Below, piece after piece: positions 6,398 through 11,911 of a stretch of 11,911 nt of DNA. The translations under genes were made by a program, and so were the position numbers. Position 1 is the stretch's first letter. Each line of letters opens with the position of its first letter. Below the pieces are notes generated by a model, which was not told the origin of the DNA, made no database searches, and saw nothing but the letters and a program-made list of their open reading frames with translations. The stretch lies in the NCBI GenBank assembly GCA_964453035.1, contig CAYVOX010000104.1, positions 1-11,911 of the forward strand, given 5' to 3'. This DNA is from CAYVOX01 sp964453035. GTDB lineage: Bacteria > Chloroflexota > Anaerolineae > Anaerolineales > Anaerolineaceae.

Positions 6398-7096
6398 AAC
6401 TGAACGAAAGAGTTCATCCAACGTGCCGTTCCGGGTGGCTTTAGCCACCGCGGGGATTCCCCCCGTGTATTGGGCCACCTTGGGGGCTGCCAACAGGCGC
6501 ATCAGCATCACCGCCAGGTTAAAGTGGGATTCAATCACGGCTTTGGGCAAGTACAGCCGTTTGATGGTGTTTTGAACATACATAGCGTGACTTTCCAGCA
6601 TGGTCATGGCCGGCTGGATGCGCTGGAGATGCTCAAGCGCCATCACGCGCGCGCTATCCGAATCGAGCGCCATCTGGCACACACTGCGCGTGGATTGATC
6701 CACCTGCGCGAAGATTTCCGGATGGTTGACGTGCTGCCCGCGGTGAACCAACTCGTGGGCTACCACCAGGCGCAGGCCGTCCAGGTTGCTGTCATCCACG
6801 TTTTCACGAATGACCAGGATTTCCCCGCTGCCCGGCTCGTAGGCAGCCAGCACGGTCTCTTCCAGCATGTATTCAGCCAGGCGTTCCATGATGTTGCGCG
6901 GAGAGTCGTCCTCCACGTTCACCCCGGCAGCCTGCATGCGGCTAAGAAGGATTTCCTCGTAGCCACGCTCTTTGGGCAGCACGCGCTGGCGCAGCGTGCC
7001 CAGGTGCAAGTTCCAGCCGGTTAAACGCTCCACCAGCGGAGCCATATCCTGCACCACAATGTGGAGGAGTGCGTCGGTCACATCCAGGCGGGGCAT
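6389..7096 (-). CDS. Zincin-type metallopeptidase (HELVH), Zincin_2-like
   Basis: 235 residues, predicted soluble zinc metallopeptidase. The catalytic motif is HELVH (H114, E115, H118), preceded by GLRLVVA as in other zincins. About 50 residues later MLESHAMYVQ (E168, H170) resembles the E-G-H-A element of the Zincin_2 (DUF2342, so-called F420-associated) family, where the glutamate is a likely third zinc ligand. No signal peptide or membrane helix is evident, so the enzyme should act in the cytoplasm. It is the last gene of the minus-strand operon: its ATG lies 6 nt after the stop of the 67-residue coiled-coil gene and has only a weak ribosome site, suggesting coupled translation. The substrate is unknown. 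A structural, non-catalytic role cannot be excluded, but the zinc site looks intact. Family placement is from motif recall rather than a search. Confidence 0.72.
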   Translation of the reverse strand: MPRLDVTDALLHIVVQDMAPLVERLTGWNLHLGTLRQRVLPKERGYEEILLSRMQAAGVNVEDDSPRNIMERLAEYMLEETVLAAYEPGSGEILVIRENVDDSNLDGLRLVVAHELVHRGQHVNHPEIFAQVDQSTRSVCQMALDSDSARVMALEHLQRIQPAMTMLESHAMYVQNTIKRLYLPKAVIESHFNLAVMLMRLLAAPKVAQYTGGIPAVAKATRNGTLDELFRSVGG

Positions 7097-7102
7097 GGGG
7101 AT

Positions 7103-7306
7103 TTAACTCTTGCGGGCGGCTTCAATGACCTGCTTAAGATCGTCGGTTTCGCGTTCGATCGAGACCTCGGAGATGGTCATGAGCTGGGTTTCAAGCGGCA
7201 GATCCTGCAGGCGCTGGCTGAGCTGCTTGACTTCCAGCTCAATTTTGGGTAATTTGGCCAGCAGGGAGGCGGGGGTGGGGCCAGTGGGTTGGTTTTTAGG
7301 GGGCAT
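7103..7306 (-). CDS. Small coiled-coil hypothetical protein
   Basis: 67 residues, family not recognised. After a Pro-rich N-terminus (about 1-15) the rest is predicted helical with heptad-like Leu/Ile spacing (LAKLPKIELEVKQLSQRLQDL and beyond), charged, and without a membrane segment. It is a real gene rather than a chance frame: AAAGGAG lies 5 nt before the ATG (plus-strand 7312-7318), and it fits tightly between its neighbours (17 nt after the TPR gene, 6 nt before the metallopeptidase gene). The large TPR protein encoded just upstream also ends in a coiled coil, so the two may interact. That is inference from position only. Confidence 0.65.
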   Translation of the reverse strand: MPPKNQPTGPTPASLLAKLPKIELEVKQLSQRLQDLPLETQLMTISEVSIERETDDLKQVIEAARKS

Positions 7307-7323
7307 AGTGGCTCCTTTACGGG

Positions 7324-9969
7324 TTAAAGCAGGCGCTGGGCTTCACTGAGAATCTGGTGCTCGAGGTCAGCGATGGTTTTGACCGCCGCCTGAAGCTCGG
7401 AGTTCTGCGAGTTGAGCTGTTCAATCAGTTTGGTCAGGTTAGGCGAGATTTCATGCCCGCGGTTGGCTTCGATGAGGGCGTTGATTTTTTCGCGTAGCAG
7501 GGCAGTGCGGTTGGCGTATTCCTGCACGCTTGGCTCTTCTTCGCGCTCAATTTCCAGGCTGCCGCGGCCCACAAAGCTCTCCAGCTCGCCGTTTTCTTCC
7601 ATCATCTTGCGCATGCGGTCGCGCATCTGGCGGCGCTGCTCAATGGGCACGTTGGAGAATTGCAGGTACTGCTGCAGCAGATCAAAGTAGGCCTTGCGGG
7701 CATCCGTCTGGCGCTGTTTTTCGCCCTCGTAATCGGCCACGGTCTGGTTGAGGAACTTGCTGCTGACGCGCTCGCGCACCGACTGCAGCATTTCCATGCC
7801 CTTTTCGCGGGTTTCTTTATCCTCGCCGAGGTAGAACCAGATGAGACCCAGGATGGCGCGGCCTTCTACAAACTGGGGGGCAGCCGCGATGCTGGCCTGC
7901 ATGCTTTCCGCGGCGGATTTGAGCAATTTCTTGGCCTCGGTTTTGGAGAGCGCGGCGTTTTCTGAGGCGGTGCGCAGGGTGGAAACCCCGGCCAGGAAGT
8001 GCAGGTCGCGGCTGAAATTGGGGTGAACCCCGCCCTGCTCGGCGGATTTTTCGAGGTAGGCGCGCAGCATTTGCTCCAGGAAGGAGCCGGCCTGCTTGCC
8101 AAAATCGAGCTTCTTGCTGAGGGATTTAACCTCGGTACTGGCTTTTTCAAAATTTGCGTGGGCAGAGGCGAAGTTTTCCTGCTTGAAGGCTACCAACCCG
8201 CTGGCAGCCATGCACATGCCGCGCAGCTTGGCCAGTTCTTTGGCATCCGTCACCAGCGCGCCCAGGTCTTTGAGTTTTTCCTGCGCGGAGCCGGCTTCGC
8301 TGCTGGCGGTGGCCCAGTCGTGAGCGCGCACCGCCTGGATGCAGCGGTAAAGGTGCACCCGCACCAGGGCATCAGCCACCTGTTTATCCAGCCCGCCGAT
8401 GCGGCTCATCTCAGAGAGCAGCGCCGCGCCTTGCTCGATATCCTTTTCCATGACGGCGGCAGCCTTGCGGTACAACACCAGAGAGAGGTAATAGCGCACC
8501 GGCTGGCCGGGGTTATAGGTGCTATCCAGCTTGTTAAGCGTGTGGAAGGCTTTTTCGGCTTCGTCCAATTGATCCTGTGATAGACAAATGTACCCCCACA
8601 GGTACAGCCCTTCCTTATCCTGCGGGAAGCGCCGGGTCAATTCAGCCAGGTAGTCGCGTGCTTCGGCGCGGTGGCCGGCGTGATGGTGGGCATAGCCGAG
8701 CAGGAAGAGCGTCTCGCGCTGCTGGACGGGATTTTTGAGGGTTGCCAGGTCAATGCGGTTGAGTTGCAGGACGGCCTGCGTCCAGGCGCCGGCCTGGATG
8801 TGGGTTTTGGCTTGCGCCAGTGCCTGTACGGTGACGGAACCACCGCCCAGCCCGCCGAGCGCGCCGAAGATCGAGCGCCCGGATGCCGCGCTGACCGCCG
8901 CCGCGATGAGCAGCAGCGCGCCGCCGCCCGCAACCCAGACCAGCCAGTCGGGCTGCTGCTGCAACCAGGCTGTGAATTGAGCGATCAAATCGCGCTTGAA
9001 TTCGGGAAAATCGGCCTGCGCGATAACTTTCTGCTGGAGGAGGACGCTCACCGCGCTGACTGACAGCACCACAAAAGCGAGGTTAAAGAGCAGCAGGGGC
9101 AGGAAGTTGCCGCGTTGAGCGCCGGAGAGCGGCCTGGCGAGGGCATTGACGGTGTAGTTGCCGTAAACCCACAGGAAGAGCACCACGCCCATCAGCAGCG
9201 CGCCTACCAGGGTGACCTGGAAGAAGGGCAGCTGCCAGATGACCAGAAAAGCCATGATGAAGGCAATCGCCAGCACCCCTTGCAGCACAAATAGAACATC
9301 CACGCGGCGGCCTTCGCCGGCTTCGGTGGCGACGGCGCTGGCATCCACATCTACCCCCCCTTTGCGCAGGGCGCTGAGGTGGCTTTCCACCACCTGGATT
9401 TTGGCTGCCTGTCCAAGGCCGCGGTACTTGGCCAGGGCGCTGTTGAGGTAGCGCGCGGCGGCGGTGTTGCTGCTGTTTTTGACACTGATGATACCCAGCA
9501 GCGTTTCGGCGTCGGCCTGGCCCAGGCGATCAGAGCGGTTGGCAAATTCTCGCAGGGCATCCTCGGCCAATCTCAACGCCTGGATGCGATTGCCGCGCTT
9601 GAGCTCGTTTTCCGCCATGGTCAGAGAGCCGCGCGCCATGGTGGTTTTCCAACTGGTGGCAACGTTGGCAATGCCGGTAACCAGCGCGCCAGCCAGACAG
9701 GCCCACACCCACTCCTGCACCACCAGCTTATAAACCAGCGTGGTAAGCAGCAACCCGGCTGCCGACCACATCAGGGCGCGGATCCAATTCTTGACTTCCA
9801 TGCGCCCGTTGATGATCTTCGGCGTGCTGACCAGCAGCGGCAGCGCCACGAACAGGAAGAGATAGATGGTGAGCCAGGTGTTGTTGTAGGTGGTGTGGGC
9901 GTAACTGAGGCCAAAATAGGCGCCAGCCGCTACCAGCAGGAAGAGCAGGATTTTGAGAACGGTTTGCAC
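7324..9969 (-). CDS. Large multi-pass membrane TPR protein with C-terminal coiled coil
   Basis: 881 residues; no enzyme motif seen. Predicted helices: four at the N-terminus (about 4-22, 31-50, 62-83, 86-105), a TPR-like helical insert (about 112-205), then four more (about 224-246, 249-272, 289-312, 341-362) and a Gly-rich hinge (369-378). A long soluble part follows with TPR units from about 380 (for example ALAQAKTHIQAGAWTQAV, RAEARDYLAELTRRFP and DQLDEAEKAFHTLNKL), irregular helices to about 765, and a charged coiled coil (about 775-880). With eight helices both TPR regions would face the cytoplasm. The GTG start is well supported: a perfect AAGGAGGT lies 5 nt upstream, and the hydrophobic helix begins at once. 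A TPR protein of this kind usually serves as an assembly platform. It lies 51 nt downstream of the pseudokinase-TPR gene and 17 nt upstream of the coiled-coil gene. Confidence 0.8.
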   Translation of the reverse strand: MQTVLKILLFLLVAAGAYFGLSYAHTTYNNTWLTIYLFLFVALPLLVSTPKIINGRMEVKNWIRALMWSAAGLLLTTLVYKLVVQEWVWACLAGALVTGIANVATSWKTTMARGSLTMAENELKRGNRIQALRLAEDALREFANRSDRLGQADAETLLGIISVKNSSNTAAARYLNSALAKYRGLGQAAKIQVVESHLSALRKGGVDVDASAVATEAGEGRRVDVLFVLQGVLAIAFIMAFLVIWQLPFFQVTLVGALLMGVVLFLWVYGNYTVNALARPLSGAQRGNFLPLLLFNLAFVVLSVSAVSVLLQQKVIAQADFPEFKRDLIAQFTAWLQQQPDWLVWVAGGGALLLIAAAVSAASGRSIFGALGGLGGGSVTVQALAQAKTHIQAGAWTQAVLQLNRIDLATLKNPVQQRETLFLLGYAHHHAGHRAEARDYLAELTRRFPQDKEGLYLWGYICLSQDQLDEAEKAFHTLNKLDSTYNPGQPVRYYLSLVLYRKAAAVMEKDIEQGAALLSEMSRIGGLDKQVADALVRVHLYRCIQAVRAHDWATASSEAGSAQEKLKDLGALVTDAKELAKLRGMCMAASGLVAFKQENFASAHANFEKASTEVKSLSKKLDFGKQAGSFLEQMLRAYLEKSAEQGGVHPNFSRDLHFLAGVSTLRTASENAALSKTEAKKLLKSAAESMQASIAAAPQFVEGRAILGLIWFYLGEDKETREKGMEMLQSVRERVSSKFLNQTVADYEGEKQRQTDARKAYFDLLQQYLQFSNVPIEQRRQMRDRMRKMMEENGELESFVGRGSLEIEREEEPSVQEYANRTALLREKINALIEANRGHEISPNLTKLIEQLNSQNSELQAAVKTIADLEHQILSEAQRLL

Positions 9970-9974
9970 GGCTT

Positions 9975-9982
9975 ACCTCCTT
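9975..9982 (-). promoter_or_regulatory. Perfect Shine-Dalgarno deciding a GTG start
   Basis: On the minus strand this reads AAGGAGGT, fully complementary to the 16S rRNA tail and 5 nt before the GTG at 9967-9969. It fixes the start of the 881-residue membrane TPR protein. Confidence 0.85.
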
Positions 9983-9989
9983 CAAAGGG

Positions 9990-10008
9990 CGCCCTGAAGT
10001 GAAGGGCG
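9990..10008 (-). other. Intercistronic GC-rich hairpin
   Basis: CGCCCT (9990-9995) and AGGGCG (10003-10008) can form a 6-bp stem with a 7-nt loop in the 51-nt gap between the pseudokinase and membrane TPR genes. On the minus strand it is followed by CCCTTTG and then the strong Shine-Dalgarno. There is no T-tract, so a processing or mRNA-stability element is more likely than a terminator. Confidence 0.35.
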
Positions 10009-10020
10009 GCCTCTCACAGC

Positions 10021-11670
10021 TTATGATTCATCCGGAGAAGATTTCTTCTGGCTTTCCAGGATGCGCGCCAGGCCTTCCATGATGCCTTTCTGGTCCGGCG
10101 CCAGGCTCATGCCGGTGAGGAAATGCTCGAGGGCTTTCTCGGTGTTGCCCATCTCGGTGTAGATTTCTGCCAGGGCGGTGTGCGCGCGGGGATGGAACGG
10201 ATCGTGCTCAAGCGATTTTTCCAGCCACGCCAGGGCGCGCTGCTGGCGGCCCTGCCTGCGCTGGATGAGCCCGCGCAGGTAGTAAATCTCGGCTACCTGG
10301 AATTTATCGAGGTTGCCAAGGTGAATGACCTGCACAATTTGTTCCACCGCGCGCTGGCAATCGGCTTCGGCGGCTTTGAGGTCGTTGCTGCTTAGCGCCA
10401 GCGAAATGGCTTTGATGTAGACGGGCAGGTCGTAAGGGTTGACCTGCTGCATGTGGTGGAGGATGTTCAATGCGCCGGGCAGGTCGCCGCTGGCGCGAAG
10501 CACATCGGCGTATTCCAGCATCAGGTTGCGGTCGTTGGGGTGCTGCTCAAGCAGCTCCAGCAGGGCGCCCTGGGCCAGCTTATGCCGGTCAAAACGGGAG
10601 TAAAGCCGTGCCAGGCTCAGGCGGGCGGTGAGCAGCTCGGGGGCTTCTTTGAGGGCGCGTTTGAAGGCGATGACGCCTTTCTCGTAATCTCCGTGGTGAA
10701 AGCCGTAAATTTGCCCGAGCAGCAGGTGGGCGCGGGCAGCGTGCGGCCCGCTGACCAGGGTTTCCAGCACGGCGGCGGCCTGGTCAAATTGCTGGCTGGC
10801 AAACAGGCGGGCGCCCAGTTCAATTGGGGAGAGGCGCTCGGCGACGGGTTCGAGGGCGCCGCGCAGGGCTGCCAGGTTGGCATAGCGGGCTTTAGGGTCG
10901 CGCTGCAGGGCGTTGGTCACCACCGCGCCAATCATGTCGAGCTCCGCGGCGATAGCCTGGGACTGGGCGTCCTGCAGGCCGCTGGTATCCGGCGCAAAGG
11001 GGGCAAAATCTCCCCACATGATTTGTTCTGCCAGGGTGTAGGGATCGGATGTGTCGTAAGGGGCGCTTTTTCCGAAGCTCTGATTGAGCAGCATGCCCAG
11101 CGCGTAGATATCAGCGCTGAAATCGCCGCCGCCGCGCAGCTGGTCCTGGGGGACGTACAGCAGGTAAGCGTTATTTTCGATATATTGGCTGGCAGGTTGA
11201 GGGGCAAGCACGCCAAAGCACAGCAGGTAGGTTTGCAGGGGCGTGCCGGTGTTGACGAGGATGTTGGCGGGGTGAATCTGTCCGGAGACCAGCCCGCTGC
11301 GGTGAAGCAATTCCACTGCCTTGCAGATTTCCAGCAGGATGGCGAGCAGCTGGTGGCGCCCGACCAGGCCCCCGGCCCGCAGGCGGGGCAGGGCTTCCTG
11401 CAGCAGCTCGGCTCCCTCCGGGCGGGGTGCAACCACGTAGCGCCGGTTTTTGATGATGACTTCATCGAAGGCGGCGAGGAGCGAGACGTGCAGCAGCCCC
11501 ATGAGAGGCTGGGTCACGGAGGTTGCCTCCGCGCTTTTGACCGGCGCATGCAGTGCTTTGACCAGCACTGGATGGTTGGTCTCCGGGTCAACGGCGTCGT
11601 AGAGCACGCCGAAGGCATCCCACGCCAGGGGCTTTTCCTGCAGTTGGTATTTACCAATTTCAATGGGCAA
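10021..11670 (-). CDS. Pseudokinase-TPR fusion protein
   Basis: 549 residues. Residues about 7-275 follow the fold of a bacterial Hanks-type serine/threonine kinase: GKYQL at the start, VLVKAL (K38, the ATP-lysine position), a catalytic-loop equivalent SGQIHPANILV (129-139), CFG (151-153) and the helix-F element DIYALG (187-192). Key residues are missing. The glycine loop is lost (AWDAFG), HRD Asp is Q131, and DFG Asp is C151; only Lys and N136 remain. It should bind partners or possibly nucleotide, but not phosphorylate. Residues about 283-540 are TPR units (for example RAHLLLGQIYGFHHGDYEKG and RAHTALAEIYTEMGNTEKAL). No membrane helix is present. The start is a TTG with a partial CAGGT ribosome site 5 nt upstream; no in-frame ATG occurs until residue 57, inside the kinase fold. 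It lies 22 nt after the preceding partial gene, consistent with one operon. Confidence 0.82.
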   Translation of the reverse strand: MPIEIGKYQLQEKPLAWDAFGVLYDAVDPETNHPVLVKALHAPVKSAEATSVTQPLMGLLHVSLLAAFDEVIIKNRRYVVAPRPEGAELLQEALPRLRAGGLVGRHQLLAILLEICKAVELLHRSGLVSGQIHPANILVNTGTPLQTYLLCFGVLAPQPASQYIENNAYLLYVPQDQLRGGGDFSADIYALGMLLNQSFGKSAPYDTSDPYTLAEQIMWGDFAPFAPDTSGLQDAQSQAIAAELDMIGAVVTNALQRDPKARYANLAALRGALEPVAERLSPIELGARLFASQQFDQAAAVLETLVSGPHAARAHLLLGQIYGFHHGDYEKGVIAFKRALKEAPELLTARLSLARLYSRFDRHKLAQGALLELLEQHPNDRNLMLEYADVLRASGDLPGALNILHHMQQVNPYDLPVYIKAISLALSSNDLKAAEADCQRAVEQIVQVIHLGNLDKFQVAEIYYLRGLIQRRQGRQQRALAWLEKSLEHDPFHPRAHTALAEIYTEMGNTEKALEHFLTGMSLAPDQKGIMEGLARILESQKKSSPDES

Positions 11671-11692
11671 TCGTTACCTGCCTTTCAATAAT

Positions 11693-11911
11693 CTACATCC
11701 AGACTTCGAGAAGGGCATCCTGGAGCAGCAAACCATTCGCTTCGATGCGCGCGGGATTGGCCTTTTTAACGGCATCGGCGAAGTTAATCATGGCTGTGGT
11801 GAGAATCTCGGCTTTGGCGCGGTCGAGCTGCGGGAGAAGCGACTGGCATTTTGCCCAGTAGTCGCGCCACTCTGCTGGAATGGATTCAAGGGGTAATTGC
11901 GGTGCTACGAG
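11693..11911 (-). CDS. 3' end of an unidentified gene, cut by the window edge
   Basis: An open minus-strand frame enters from the right edge and stops at TAG (11693-11695), giving the last 72 residues of a protein. It begins LVAPQLPLESIPAEWRDYW, then runs through helical sequence (LDRAKAEILTTAMINFADAV, ARIEANGLLLQDALLEV) to end in WM. It lies 22 nt before the TTG of the pseudokinase gene on the same strand, so it is probably the preceding gene of the operon. The amphipathic helical tail would fit the C-terminal lid of an Hsp70-like protein or a helical coiled-coil partner, but nothing diagnostic is visible and I do not assign a family. Confidence 0.6.
   Translation of the reverse strand, partial: LVAPQLPLESIPAEWRDYWAKCQSLLPQLDRAKAEILTTAMINFADAVKKANPARIEANGLLLQDALLEVWM

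Noticed and set aside
6470..7024. 184-residue plus-strand frame opposite the metallopeptidase gene
   Set aside because: His/Gln/Val-rich antisense translation without a motif. The opposite strand encodes HELVH in a coherent protein.
7999..8580. 193-residue plus-strand frame opposite the membrane TPR gene
   Set aside because: Antisense of a continuous 881-residue frame with good start signals; no independent coding evidence.
10453..11691. 412-residue open frame on the plus strand opposite the pseudokinase-TPR gene
   Set aside because: Its translation is Gln/Gly/Val-rich and low in complexity with no domain, as expected for the antisense of a GC-rich Ala/Leu-rich TPR gene. The minus-strand frame has clear kinase and TPR motifs.
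1..11911. Mobile element or phage region
   Set aside because: No transposase, integrase, inverted-repeat pair with target duplication or phage gene was seen; the genes look like ordinary chromosomal operons.

Overview
The window is GC-rich bacterial chromosomal DNA with tightly packed genes. No phage, transposase, plasmid or CRISPR signature is visible. A GAF-linked SpoIIE-type phosphatase, an OpgC-like membrane protein fused to a secreted-type esterase, long membrane-bound TPR proteins, a degenerate kinase-TPR protein, TTG and GTG starts and probable leaderless transcripts together suggest a Chloroflexota (Anaerolineae-like) genome. That assignment is inference; no marker gene is present to settle it.

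Layout. Positions 1-210 hold a 61-bp tandem repeat whose units look like the 3' half of a tRNA, followed by the leader of the first gene. Positions 211-1941 (+) carry a GAF/PPM phosphatase and a small DUF493 (YbeD-like) gene. The DUF493 gene has its own promoter only a few bases before its ATG. A strong hairpin terminator follows at 1963-1997. Positions 2001-2780 (-) encode a soluble EstA/FrmB-type serine esterase. It is divergent from a HEAT-repeat, tail-anchored membrane protein at 2916-3692 (+). Next, 3758-6097 (+) encodes a 779-residue fusion of an OpgC-like multi-pass acyltransferase domain with an extracytoplasmic alpha/beta-hydrolase esterase. One base later comes a MoaD/ThiS-like sulfur-carrier gene (6099-6383).

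Positions 6389-11911 are a minus-strand operon that converges on the plus-strand genes. In order of transcription it contains: the 3' end of an unidentified gene (11693-11911), a pseudokinase-TPR protein (TTG start), a large eight-helix membrane TPR protein (GTG start, perfect Shine-Dalgarno), a 67-residue coiled-coil protein, and a zincin metallopeptidase with HELVH. Short gaps of 6-51 nt suggest one transcript. The set looks like a membrane-associated protein-protein interaction module with one proteolytic enzyme. I cannot match it to a described system, and it is the best candidate here for something new.

The two plus-strand themes are signalling by the phosphatase and cell-envelope ester chemistry by the OpgC-esterase fusion. 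The nearby stand-alone esterase belongs to the same broad hydrolase superfamily as the fused domain.
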